From positions 1 to 33,072 of the forward strand of contig NZ_BMDZ01000042.1 of assembly GCF_014636235.1 (NCBI RefSeq): a stretch of 33,072 nucleotides of DNA. The letters run 5' to 3'. Shown here piece by piece: positions 1-7,230 of this stretch; positions within the stretch are counted from its first letter, which is position 1, and each line of letters opens with the position of its first letter. The stretch comes from Tistrella bauzanensis. Lineage in GTDB: Bacteria > Pseudomonadota > Alphaproteobacteria > Tistrellales > Tistrellaceae. The notes under the pieces were generated by a model. It searched no databases, had not been told where the DNA came from, and saw only the letters and a program-made list of their open reading frames with translations. The translations under genes and the position numbers were made by a program.

Positions 1-85
1 CGCTTGGTCAATCTGGCGACGCACCCATCAGGCCCAAGCAAAGCTCGCTCACATCAGGAGAAATACGCAACTGTAATGCTAGAAG
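1..85. other. Unrelated sequence joined to a truncated gene
   Basis: This stretch is visibly less G/C-rich than what follows and does not continue the reading frame of the adaptor gene to its right: an in-frame TAG lies at 80-82, directly before the first recognisable adaptor codons. An intact EmrA/HlyD gene would have some 70-100 more codons here, encoding the cytoplasmic tail, the membrane anchor and the first half of the lipoyl domain. The stretch is therefore either the end of an inserted element or an assembly junction. I recognise no transposase fragment or known inverted repeat in it. Confidence 0.5.
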
Positions 86-938
86 GTGCGGGTGGCCGAG
101 GCGGCGCTGGCCAGCGCCCGCGCGTCGGTGGACGTGATCGACCGCCGGCTTGAGCTATCCACCTCCGAGATCGCGCGCGCCGAGGCCGCCGTTGCCGCCG
201 CCCGGGCCGAGCGGTCGCAGGCGGGGGGGCGACCTGTCGCGCTATGTGGCCTTGAACAAGAGCGCCGCCGCCAGCACCCAGCGGCTGGAAACCGCCCGCG
301 CCGATGTCCGCAAGGCCGAGGCATCGCTGGCCGAGGCGGAGGCGGACCTTGCCACCGCCCGTGGTCAGGTGCCGGTTCTGCGCGCCAATCGCGGCGAAGC
401 GCTGGCACAGATCGCCACGGCCGACGCGCGTCTGGCGGCGGCGCGGCTGGATCTGGATCACATCGTGGTGCACGCACCCCGCGCCGGCGTGGTGGCCAAT
501 CGCGCGGTCGAGGTGGGCGAATACGTCAAGCCCGGCCAGACCGCGCTTGCGATCGTGCCGCTGCCCCAGACCTATGTCGTCGCCAATTTCAAGGAAACCC
601 AGCTTGGGGCGATGCGGCCCGGCCAGCCGGTGGTGATCGAGGTCGATGCCCTGGGCGGCCGCGAGATCCATGGCACGGTGGAAAGCCTGTCGCCGGCCAG
701 CGGCTCGCGGTTCAGCCTGCTGCCGCCCGAGAACGCCACCGGCAACTTCACCAAGATCGTCCAGCGCGTGCCGGTGCGGATCACCGTCGACGACACCGAT
801 GATGCGGCACATCTGTTGGTGCCGGGCCTGTCGGTGGTGGTGGCAGTGGATACCAGCGCCGCCCCCGATGCCGCCAGCCACCGTCCGGCCTATGGGCTTG
901 GCGCCAGCATCGCGCCGCGCGCCCTGGCGCAGCGCTGA
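86..938 (+). pseudogene. emrA: EmrA/HlyD-family efflux adaptor, 5'-truncated and frameshifted
   Basis: The remains encode a membrane-fusion (periplasmic adaptor) protein that would link the inner-membrane pump at 989-2611 to an outer-membrane channel. Two frames must be joined. The first, from 86, gives the alpha-helical hairpin up to about 222. The second, from about 230 to the TGA at 936-938, gives the rest of the hairpin, the returning lipoyl half (HAPRAGVVANRAVEVGEYVK), the beta-barrel (VVANFKETQLGAMRPGQPV) and the family's C-terminal part (LLPPENATGNFTKIVQRVPV). The switch coincides with a run of seven G at 223-229; six G would restore one frame. The N-terminal membrane helix and first lipoyl half are absent, replaced by the sequence at 1-85. 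EmrA identity is good; whether the damage is biological or an assembly or sequencing fault cannot be told here. Confidence 0.75.
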
Positions 939-988
939 CCGGCGGGGCCACGGCGCCCGCATAAGACGAGCGAGAGGATCAGGCGCCG

Positions 989-2611
989 GTGTCGACAACC
1001 TCAGGCACGACAACACCCCCGGTGACGGCGGCGGCGGCCCCGGCCGCGCCGGCCGGCGCGGATGCCGCGAGCGGCCCCAGCCGAGGCGAGATCGCCGGCT
1101 TCATCGCCATGGTCTTCGGCATGTTCATGGCCATTCTGGACATCCAGATCGTATCGTCATCTCTGTCGGAGCTGCAGGCCGGGCTTGCCGCAAGCCCCGA
1201 CGAGGTGTCGTGGATCCAGACCAGCTATCTGATCGCCGAAGTGGTCATGATCCCGCTCAGCGGCTATCTGTCGCGGGCGCTGTCGACCCGTGGACTGTTC
1301 CTGATCTCGGCCGCCGGTTTCACGCTGATGAGCGTTGCCTGCGCCACCGCCACCAGCCTGAACGAGATGATCGTCTGGCGGGCACTTCAGGGTTTTCTGG
1401 GCGGCGCCATGATCCCGACCGTGTTCGCGGCCGCCTTCCAGCTGTTCCGGGGCAATCGTCGCGGCGGGGTGTCGGTGGTGATCGGGCTGGTGGCGACGCT
1501 GGCCCCGACCATCGGCCCCACGCTCGGCGGCTGGCTGACCGAGATATTCTCGTGGCACTGGCTGTTCCTGGTCAATGTGGTGCCGGGCGTTCTGGTGACG
1601 CTGGTGGTCTGGCGGGCGCCGGCCTTCGATACCGGCGACCGGTCGCTGCTGCGCCGGCTGGATCTGGCCGGGCTGATGCTGATGGCGGTGTTCCTGGGCA
1701 CGATGGAATATGTGGTCGAGGAAGGCCCGCGCGACGACTGGTTCGACGACCGGACCATCTCGGTGCTGTTCGTGATCATGGTCGTGGCCGGCATCGGCTT
1801 CTTCTGGCGGGTGCTGAGCCATCACAATCCGATCGTCGACCTGAAGGCGTTCCGAGACCGCAACTTTGCCACGGGCTGCATGTTCAGCTTCGTGATCGGT
1901 GTTGGCCTGTACGGGCTGGTCTATGTGCTGCCGCTGTATCTGGCGCGGATCCGCGACCTGAACGCCATGCAGATCGGCGAGGTGTTGTTCGTCACCGGGC
2001 TTGCCCAGTTCTGTTCGGCGCCGATCGCCGGCATGCTGTCGCGCAAGATGGATCAGCGGGTGATGCTGGCGATCGGCTTCACAACGCTTGCCGGCTCCAC
2101 CTGGTGGATGTCGCACATCACCGCCGACTGGGAATTCAACCAGTTGCTGGTGCCGCAGATCCTGCGCGGCATGTCGCTGATGTTCTGCATGCTGCCGATC
2201 AATCAGATCGCCCTTGGCACCCTGCCGATGGATATGCTGAAGAATGCCAGCGTGTTGTATAATCTGATGCGCAATCTGGGTGGGGCCGTCGGGCTTGCCG
2301 GCATCAACACGCTGATGATCGACCGCAATGCCGTGCATCTGGGTCGCATCGCCGACAGTGCCAATCCGGCCCGGCCGGAGGTGCAGGCGGCGCTGGACGG
2401 GTTGACGCAGCGTTTCGACGGCCAGGTGGCGGGGGATGCGTCGCTGGCCGCGTTGAAGACACTGATGGGCATGGTGCAGCAGCAGGCGACGGTGATGACG
2501 TTCGGCGATGTGTTCCTGGTGCTGGCGGCGATCTTTATCGGCGCGGCCATGCTGACCACGACCCTGCGCCGGCCGGCGATGGCGGGCGCGCCTGCGGGGG
2601 GCGGGCATTGA
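989..2611 (+). CDS. emrB: DHA2-family MFS multidrug exporter, EmrB type
   Basis: A 540-residue proton-driven exporter of the inner membrane with about 14 transmembrane helices, the usual size for EmrB/QacA (DHA2) proteins. After a short Ala/Pro-rich tail, helix 1 carries MAILDIQIVSSSL, followed by VSWIQTSYLIAEVVMIPLSG and the cytoplasmic loop that ends TM2-TM3, all typical of EmrB. The motif-C region GLVATLAPTIGPTLGGWL of drug/H+ antiporters lies near residues 165-185. The GTG start at 989 is chosen because GAGAGG lies at 972-977 and the N-terminus has normal length. It follows the broken adaptor gene by 50 bp and overlaps the regulator gene by 4 bp, so the three would form one operon. Without an intact EmrA partner its export across the outer membrane may be lost, unless another adaptor substitutes. 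The substrate is not predictable. Confidence 0.9.
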   Translation: MSTTSGTTTPPVTAAAAPAAPAGADAASGPSRGEIAGFIAMVFGMFMAILDIQIVSSSLSELQAGLAASPDEVSWIQTSYLIAEVVMIPLSGYLSRALSTRGLFLISAAGFTLMSVACATATSLNEMIVWRALQGFLGGAMIPTVFAAAFQLFRGNRRGGVSVVIGLVATLAPTIGPTLGGWLTEIFSWHWLFLVNVVPGVLVTLVVWRAPAFDTGDRSLLRRLDLAGLMLMAVFLGTMEYVVEEGPRDDWFDDRTISVLFVIMVVAGIGFFWRVLSHHNPIVDLKAFRDRNFATGCMFSFVIGVGLYGLVYVLPLYLARIRDLNAMQIGEVLFVTGLAQFCSAPIAGMLSRKMDQRVMLAIGFTTLAGSTWWMSHITADWEFNQLLVPQILRGMSLMFCMLPINQIALGTLPMDMLKNASVLYNLMRNLGGAVGLAGINTLMIDRNAVHLGRIADSANPARPEVQAALDGLTQRFDGQVAGDASLAALKTLMGMVQQQATVMTFGDVFLVLAAIFIGAAMLTTTLRRPAMAGAPAGGGH

Positions 2612-3342
2612 GCGACGCATCGGAACGGGGCAATGGCCGAGCGCGGGCGGTGCTGGCGGCGGCCCGCGCGGCGGCGGCCGAGGCCTGCCGGCCATGTGAT
2701 CCCGCCGGCCGCACGGGCCCCGGCCGGCCGGTCGATGGCGACAAGCGCCGCGCGATCCTGGCGGCGGCGCGCCAGCAGTTCGCCACCAATGGCTTCAATG
2801 CCGGCATGGGCGACATCGCGGCCGAGGCCGGCGTGTCGAAACAGACGATCTATAATGCCTTCCGCAACAAGGACGAGCTGTTCCTGGCCGCGGTGGGCGA
2901 GGTCGCCGAGCAGATCACCGCGCCGTTGAGCGCGCCCGACCCCGATGCCTCGCCCGAAGACATCCTGACCGAGATCGCCTGGCATTTCATGCGGGTGGTG
3001 ATTTCCGGCAAGATGGTGTCGGTGATGCACATGCTGACCGGCATGGGCAGGGGCGGCATGGCGCCGGAGCTGGCCGCCGCCTTCTACGAGATCGGCCCTG
3101 CCAGGAATGGCAGGCGGCTGGCCGACTGGCTGGCGACGCAGCATCAGGCCGGCCGGCTCGACATCGACGACCCGCATCTGGCGTCGGAGCACTTCTTCGG
3201 TATGCTGAACGGCAAGCTGCAGCTTCGCCAGCTGCTGCATGCGGCACCACCCCCCGATGATGACGAGGCGGCGCGGCGTGTGGCGGCGGCGGTGACCCGC
3301 TTCATGAAGGCCTATGCGCCGGAGGTACCGCCGGCGCGCTGA
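2608..3342 (+). CDS. TetR/AcrR-family transcriptional regulator
   Basis: A 244-residue one-component regulator. The DNA-binding part follows a low-complexity Ala/Arg-rich N-terminus: GRPVDGDKRRAILAAARQQF begins helix 1 and the helix-turn-helix is DIAAEAGVSKQTIYNAFRNK, about residues 69-88. The C-terminal part (HFMRVVISGKMVSVMHML, then a helix pair ending in LASEHFFGMLNGKLQLRQLL) resembles the AefR-like TetR ligand domains. The start used is TTG at 2608, inside the TGA of emrB (a 4-bp overlap). A later GTG at 2650 is possible, since about 40 residues before the HTH domain is long. Its position argues that it controls the efflux genes, probably as a ligand-released repressor; no operator could be recognised with confidence. 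Confidence 0.87.
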   Translation: MSDASERGNGRARAVLAAARAAAAEACRPCDPAGRTGPGRPVDGDKRRAILAAARQQFATNGFNAGMGDIAAEAGVSKQTIYNAFRNKDELFLAAVGEVAEQITAPLSAPDPDASPEDILTEIAWHFMRVVISGKMVSVMHMLTGMGRGGMAPELAAAFYEIGPARNGRRLADWLATQHQAGRLDIDDPHLASEHFFGMLNGKLQLRQLLHAAPPPDDDEAARRVAAAVTRFMKAYAPEVPPAR

Positions 3343-3389
3343 CCGCGCCGGCATGTGCCGCCCGCCACGGACAGATCCGGAGATTGTGC

Positions 3390-4376
3390 ATGCGATGCTG
3401 GCAAGGCGACGCCCTGGGCTCGCCCGATGATTTCACCCTGATCCGCCGGCCGTTGCCCGAGCCGCAGGCCGGTGAGGTGCGGATCGCGATCGAGGCCGTG
3501 GGTCTGGGCTATGTCGACGGGCTGATTGTTCATGGCCGCTATCAGATCCGGCCGCCGCTGCCCTATATCCCCGGCGGCGAGATCGCCGGCGTCATCGATG
3601 CGGTGGGGCCGGGGGTGAGCGGCCGGCGCCCGGGCGAGCGGGTGGCGGTGTGGCGGATGGGCGGCGGGCTTGCAACCCATGTGATCGTGCCTGAGGCCGA
3701 GGCGGAATGCCTGCCCGACGGGCTCGACCTGGGCGATGCCGCGGCGATGCTGGTCGATTATCAGACGGTGCATTACGGATTGATCCGTCGCGGCGGACTT
3801 AAGGCCGGCGAGCGGGTGCTGGTGACCGGTGCCTCGGGCGGGGTCGGTTCGGCGGCGGTGCAGGTGGCGGCGCGGGCCGGCGCCGATGTCACGGCCATGG
3901 CCTCGACCGATGACGGCCGCGCCAGGGCGCTGGCGCTGGGGGCTGCCCGGACCATCGATGCCACCGACCCAGACATCCGCGCCCGTATCCGAGAGGCGGT
4001 GCCGGGCGGCGTGATCGACATCGTGTTCGATCCGGTGGCGGGGCCGGTCTTCGAGCTGCTGTTCCGGTCGCTGGCCAAGGACGGCCGCCACCTGATCGTG
4101 GGCTTCGTCGGCGGACCCATTCCGTCCCTGCCGATCAATCTGCCGCTGCTGAAGAGTGCCGCCCTGGTGGGGGTGGAGATCCGGCATTTCCTGACCGCGC
4201 ATGCGGAGCAGGCCGCCGCCGACCGGGCGGCGCTGTTCAGGCGGGTCGCCGCCGGCGATCTGGCGCCACCGGCGCAGATGCGCTTTCCGCTCGCGCGCGC
4301 GCGTGACGCCCTGGCGGCGACGCTGGCCCGCGGCAAGGCTGGCAAGATCGTGGTTCAGCCGCGACGGGCGGACTGA
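3390..4376 (+). CDS. Zinc-free MDR oxidoreductase (NADPH:quinone reductase-like)
   Basis: A 328-residue member of the medium-chain dehydrogenase/reductase superfamily, quinone oxidoreductase branch. The N-terminal GroES-like domain covers about residues 1-120 (GEVRIAIEAVGLGYVDGLI, then PYIPGGEIAGVIDAVGPGV). The Rossmann domain has the glycine-rich VTGASGGVGSAAVQVAARAG near residues 144-163. The zinc ligands of alcohol dehydrogenases are missing, as expected for NAD(P)H-dependent quinone or enone reductases. ATG at 3390 is preferred over TTG at 3384 because GGAGA at 3379-3383 lies 6 bp upstream of it and family members begin with this M-R-x-W style N-terminus. It ends 4 bp from the convergent lysine exporter gene. 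The physiological substrate is unknown; quinone or crotonyl-CoA-like enones are both possible for this family. Confidence 0.88.
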   Translation: MRCWQGDALGSPDDFTLIRRPLPEPQAGEVRIAIEAVGLGYVDGLIVHGRYQIRPPLPYIPGGEIAGVIDAVGPGVSGRRPGERVAVWRMGGGLATHVIVPEAEAECLPDGLDLGDAAAMLVDYQTVHYGLIRRGGLKAGERVLVTGASGGVGSAAVQVAARAGADVTAMASTDDGRARALALGAARTIDATDPDIRARIREAVPGGVIDIVFDPVAGPVFELLFRSLAKDGRHLIVGFVGGPIPSLPINLPLLKSAALVGVEIRHFLTAHAEQAAADRAALFRRVAAGDLAPPAQMRFPLARARDALAATLARGKAGKIVVQPRRAD

Positions 4377-4380
4377 GCCG

Positions 4381-4980
4381 TCACAGCGACAGGAAGAGCC
4401 CCACGAAAACCGGCGTCGCCAGACTGACCGCGAAACCGCTGGCCAGGGCCACCAGCCCGGCCTCGCGCCCGCCATGGATGGTGATGATGCCGAGCGACAC
4501 GTCCATGGCGGTGGCGCCGGCCGATGCCACCGGTGCCATCGGGCCGAAGGCGCGCACCATCAGCCCGGCAAAGACCAGGGTGATGACCTCGCGGCTGATA
4601 TTGGCCATCAGGGCAAGGGCGCCCATCGCCTCGCCCCGGGCCTCGGCGATCATCACCGCCGACAGGCTGTACCAGCCGAAACCCGAGGCCACCGCCAGCA
4701 CGTCGCCCGGCGCCATGTTGTCCAGCAATGGCGAGACCAGTGCCGCACCGCCAAGCGTGCCGGCGATCACCGCCACCGGCAGGGCGATCGCGCGCGGCCC
4801 GGCGCGCCGCAGCCGGTCCCAGGCCGAGGGATCGAGTGCCGTGCCGAGCCCAACCAGAAATACCAGCAGCATCAATGCGGGTTCGGTCGCCCAGGCGCTC
4901 TGCGCGGCAAGCTGCGGGGCCATGGCGCCGATCGCGATGCCGGCCAGATAGCCGCCCAGAATGATCAGGGTCATGATCAT
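4381..4980 (-). CDS. lysO: Lysine exporter LysO, C-terminal half (split gene)
   Basis: A 199-residue hydrophobic protein of the LysO (DUF340, formerly YbjE) family, which exports L-lysine and related compounds in Escherichia coli. It has about five to six membrane segments and the family's most conserved stretch, GFGWYSLSAVMIAEARGE followed by LALMANISREVITLVFAGLM. In E. coli LysO is a single protein of about 300 residues; here the N-terminal quarter is encoded by the preceding gene at 4977-5282. The ATG at 4980 overlaps the TGA of that gene in the sequence ATGA, so translation is probably coupled. A downstream in-frame ATG two codons later is an alternative start. The split is clean: no coding similarity is lost between the two parts, so a natural two-subunit exporter is more likely than a frameshift. 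Confidence 0.82.
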   Translation of the reverse strand: MIMTLIILGGYLAGIAIGAMAPQLAAQSAWATEPALMLLVFLVGLGTALDPSAWDRLRRAGPRAIALPVAVIAGTLGGAALVSPLLDNMAPGDVLAVASGFGWYSLSAVMIAEARGEAMGALALMANISREVITLVFAGLMVRAFGPMAPVASAGATAMDVSLGIITIHGGREAGLVALASGFAVSLATPVFVGLFLSL

Positions 4981-5282
4981 GGCTGGTCCTCGCGCGCATC
5001 GACGGGCCCGGCCCTGCGGCCGATCAGCCTCAACAGAACCAGGGTGACGGCGATTGAGCCCGCGACCGCGGCTGCCGAGATGATCACCGCCTTCAGGCCC
5101 GAGGCCGCGAGCGTGCGGGCGAGATCGGGCAGGGCGCCGGTGCCGATCCCCATGAGCACCAGCAGCACGACGATCGAGATCGTGGTCAGCCGGTCGACCG
5201 GGCGCTGAAGCCGAAGGCGGCGACTGCGGAGCAGCCAGCCGGCGGCGAGGCCGAGCAGGAAGGCGAGGGCAAGGGCAAGCAT
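4977..5282 (-). CDS. lysO: Lysine exporter LysO, N-terminal half (split gene)
   Basis: A 101-residue membrane protein with about three helices: residues 1-15, RLTTISIVVLLVLMGIGTGA, and GLKAVIISAAAVAGSIAVTL. This is the pattern of the LysO N-terminal domain, where the second helix is followed by a short loop and the third helix by a basic stretch (RLIGRRAGP). It lacks the conserved core of the exporter, which is in the next gene, overlapping by 4 bp. Together the two add up to the length of a normal LysO. It starts at ATG 5282 facing the hydrolase gene across about 214 bp. On its own a 101-residue protein would hardly be assigned; the call rests on hydropathy and on its coupling to the C-terminal half. 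Confidence 0.75.
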   Translation of the reverse strand: MLALALAFLLGLAAGWLLRSRRLRLQRPVDRLTTISIVVLLVLMGIGTGALPDLARTLAASGLKAVIISAAAVAGSIAVTLVLLRLIGRRAGPVDAREDQP

Positions 5283-5444
5283 GGGGGCGTCTCGATGGCG
5301 GGGCCGGGCGGGTACGGATCGGGCCGGGTGCGGATCAGGTGGGGCGGACCTTGATCGATCTTATGGTTGCAGGCAATGGGAAGTCGTGGCGGGGCGGGCG
5401 TGAACCGGCTAGCATGCAGAAAAACAAACGTATGAATGCGGACC

Positions 5445-5480
5445 GGTCCGGCCAGCCGCCAAGGTCCGGCCGGCCGCCAA
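5445..5480. repeat. 18-bp tandem direct repeat before the hydrolase gene
   Basis: Two adjacent 18-bp copies (5445-5462 and 5463-5480) of GGTCCGGCC(A/G)GCCGCCAA differ at one position and end directly before the ribosome binding site GGGAGG of the hydrolase gene. They lie in the divergent intergenic stretch 5283-5496, which otherwise holds no gene. They could be a regulator site or simply a small duplication; the sequence does not decide. Confidence 0.7.
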
Positions 5481-5496
5481 GGGAGGACTGCCCCAG

Positions 5497-6405
5497 ATGG
5501 TCGAGATCACCCATCGTCGTGTCAATGTCGGCGAGGTCACCTTGCATGTTGCCGAGGCTGGCGACCTCGCAAAGCCGGTGATGCTGTTCCTGCATGGCTT
5601 TCCGGAATTCTGGTATGCCTGGAAGGGCATGATGGGGCGGTTCGCGGCCGACTATCGCTGTGTTGCCCCCGATCTGCGCGGCTTCGGCGAAAGCGACGCC
5701 CCGGCCGAGGTGGACGCCTATCGCGCCAAGCATGTCGTCGGCGATATCAAGGGGCTGATCGAGGCGCTGGGCGTCGCCAAGGTGATCCTGGTCGCCCATG
5801 ACTGGGGCGGGGCCGCCGCCTGGTTGTTCGCGATGAGCTTCCCTCAGATGATCGAGCGGCTGATCATCCTGAATTCGCCGCACCCGGCGACATTTCAGCG
5901 CGAGTTGATGCGCAACCCCGATCAGATTCGCGCCAGCCAGTATTTCCGCCTGTTCCGCAGCCCTGAGGCCGAGGCGAAGCTGTCGGCCAATGATTTCGAC
6001 TGGCTGTGGCGGTTCTCGATGAAGCCGGTCTACGAGAAGGGCATCCTGAACGATGCCGACAAGGCGGCCTATCTCGAAGCCTGGGGCCGCCCTGGCGCGC
6101 TCACCGGCGGGCTGAACTGGTATCGGGCCTCGCCGATCGATGTGGTGCCGGCCGGCACCCTGCCGGCTGAAAAGCCGCTGCTCGACCCCGAGAAATACGC
6201 GGTCACCCTGCCGGTGCTGGTGATCTGGGGGCTGGGCGATACGGCGCTGGTGCCCGGCCTGATCGAGGGGCTGGAGATCTGGGTGCCGAATCTGACGATT
6301 GAGCGGGTGCAGCATGCAACCCATTGGATCGCCCATGAAGCCCCCGACGAGGTGGAGGCGGCGATCCGGCGGTTTCTCGCGCGGGAGCCGGCATCCGGAG
6401 GATAA
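5497..6405 (+). CDS. Alpha/beta hydrolase, soluble epoxide hydrolase-like
   Basis: A 302-residue alpha/beta-hydrolase of the epoxide hydrolase/haloalkane dehalogenase branch, predicted cytoplasmic with no signal peptide. HGFPEFWYAW at 33-42 supplies the oxyanion HGxP motif. The nucleophile is Asp102 in VAHDWGGAAAW, the aspartate elbow that distinguishes epoxide hydrolases and dehalogenases from serine esterases. His276 in HATHW is the catalytic histidine. NWYRASPID in the cap region carries the tyrosine that in epoxide hydrolases activates the epoxide oxygen, which favours that activity over dehalogenation. The start ATG at 5497 has GGGAGG at 5481-5486, a slightly long spacer. It stands alone between the divergent lysO pair and the MaoC gene. 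Substrate unknown. Confidence 0.87.
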   Translation: MVEITHRRVNVGEVTLHVAEAGDLAKPVMLFLHGFPEFWYAWKGMMGRFAADYRCVAPDLRGFGESDAPAEVDAYRAKHVVGDIKGLIEALGVAKVILVAHDWGGAAAWLFAMSFPQMIERLIILNSPHPATFQRELMRNPDQIRASQYFRLFRSPEAEAKLSANDFDWLWRFSMKPVYEKGILNDADKAAYLEAWGRPGALTGGLNWYRASPIDVVPAGTLPAEKPLLDPEKYAVTLPVLVIWGLGDTALVPGLIEGLEIWVPNLTIERVQHATHWIAHEAPDEVEAAIRRFLAREPASGG

Positions 6406-6502
6406 TTTCACATAGGGCTATTTTTTGGAAATTAACAGGGCATAAAAACGGGCATCTTGGTTGTAAATGATGCGCGACCCGGATTGCTCACGGCTGTTGA
6501 TC

Positions 6503-6531
6503 TTGCTCCGGCCTGCGGTTCTGTCTATAGT
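6503..6531 (+). promoter_or_regulatory. Candidate sigma-70 promoter of the MaoC gene
   Basis: TTGCTC at 6503-6508 and TATAGT at 6526-6531 are separated by 17 bp, fitting a housekeeping promoter. They lie in a locally AT-richer stretch (about 6403-6550) between the hydrolase stop and the MaoC start, leaving a leader of about 65 bases. This is a pattern match only. Confidence 0.5.
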
Positions 6532-6603
6532 GCAGCGCACATAAAAATCGGCGCCGGCCGTGACGGACCAGGCGCGGGCGACGGAATGGAAAGGTCAGGC
6601 CCC

Positions 6604-7053
6604 ATGACCGCGATCAGCGGCCTCTGCATCGAAGACATGACCGTGGGCATGGATGCCACGATCACCCACACCATCACCGATCAGGACGTGCGCGCCTTCG
6701 CCGATCTGTCGGGCGACCACAATCCCGTCCATCTGGACGAGGCCTTTGCGAAGACCACGCCGTTCAAGGGCCGCATCGCCCATGGCGCCTTCACCACGAG
6801 CTTGATTTCCGCGGTGCTGGGAACCAGACTGCCCGGGCCCGGCGCCATCTTGGTCGACCAGAGTTTCCGGTATCGCGCCCCGGTGCGGATCGGCGACACG
6901 GTGACCGCCCTGGTGCGGGTGCAAGAGGTCGACACCGCACGCCGGCGTGCGGTGCTGGCCACGGAATGCCGGGTTGGCGACACCCTGGTTGTCGACGGTA
7001 TCACCAAGGTGATGGTGCCGGCTCGCCCGGCGGCGCTCGCCGCCGCCGGCTGA
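6604..7053 (+). CDS. MaoC-family (R)-specific enoyl-CoA hydratase
   Basis: A 149-residue single hot-dog-fold protein of the MaoC/PhaJ type, which hydrates trans-2-enoyl-CoA to (R)-3-hydroxyacyl-CoA. The hydratase motif is ADLSGDHNPVHLDEAFA, with Asp38 and His43 in the catalytic positions, followed by GRIAHGAFTTSLISAVLGT, the usual helix after the active-site loop. The C-terminal half (QSFRYRAPVRIGDTVTALV) is the second, conserved beta part. ATG 6604 is chosen because AAAGG lies at 6590-6594 and the protein then has standard length; an upstream in-frame ATG at 6586 would add six residues. It precedes ribF by about 180 bp, an order I recall from other alphaproteobacteria. Its role in fatty-acid or polyhydroxyalkanoate metabolism is inferred from the family. 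Confidence 0.9.
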   Translation: MTAISGLCIEDMTVGMDATITHTITDQDVRAFADLSGDHNPVHLDEAFAKTTPFKGRIAHGAFTTSLISAVLGTRLPGPGAILVDQSFRYRAPVRIGDTVTALVRVQEVDTARRRAVLATECRVGDTLVVDGITKVMVPARPAALAAAG

Positions 7054-7147
7054 CCTGCCGGCTTCATTGTGCTGCCGGCCTTGCCGTGCAGCAGGCGGCG
7101 GCGTGGCACAGCGGGGCGGCGTAACCGGCGTTCCGCCCGAGACCCCA

Positions 7148-7166
7148 CCGCGCCCGCCGGGCGCGG
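7148..7166. other. Strong GC stem-loop between MaoC gene and ribF
   Basis: CCGCGCCC, a three-base loop and GGGCGCGG form a perfect 8-bp stem in the otherwise empty stretch 7054-7230. There is no T-run after it, so it is not a standard intrinsic terminator; it could end transcription weakly or structure the ribF leader. No FMN riboswitch signature was seen around it. Confidence 0.4.
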
Positions 7167-7230
7167 CGGATGCCCCACGTAACCCGAGGGGCGACCGCCG
7201 CGGCTTCGGGGGCCAGACAATGGACGGTGC

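Noticed and set aside
1157-2695. A 512-codon minus-strand frame opposite emrB
   Set aside because: Shadow of a clear DHA2 exporter; Arg/His/Gln-rich composition typical of antisense frames in high-GC DNA.
5335-6411. A 358-codon minus-strand frame opposite the alpha/beta hydrolase
   Set aside because: The plus strand carries the full hydrolase motif set; the antisense product has no family features.
7054-7230. FMN riboswitch before ribF
   Set aside because: The characteristic conserved RFN-element segments are not visible; only a GC-rich stem-loop is present.
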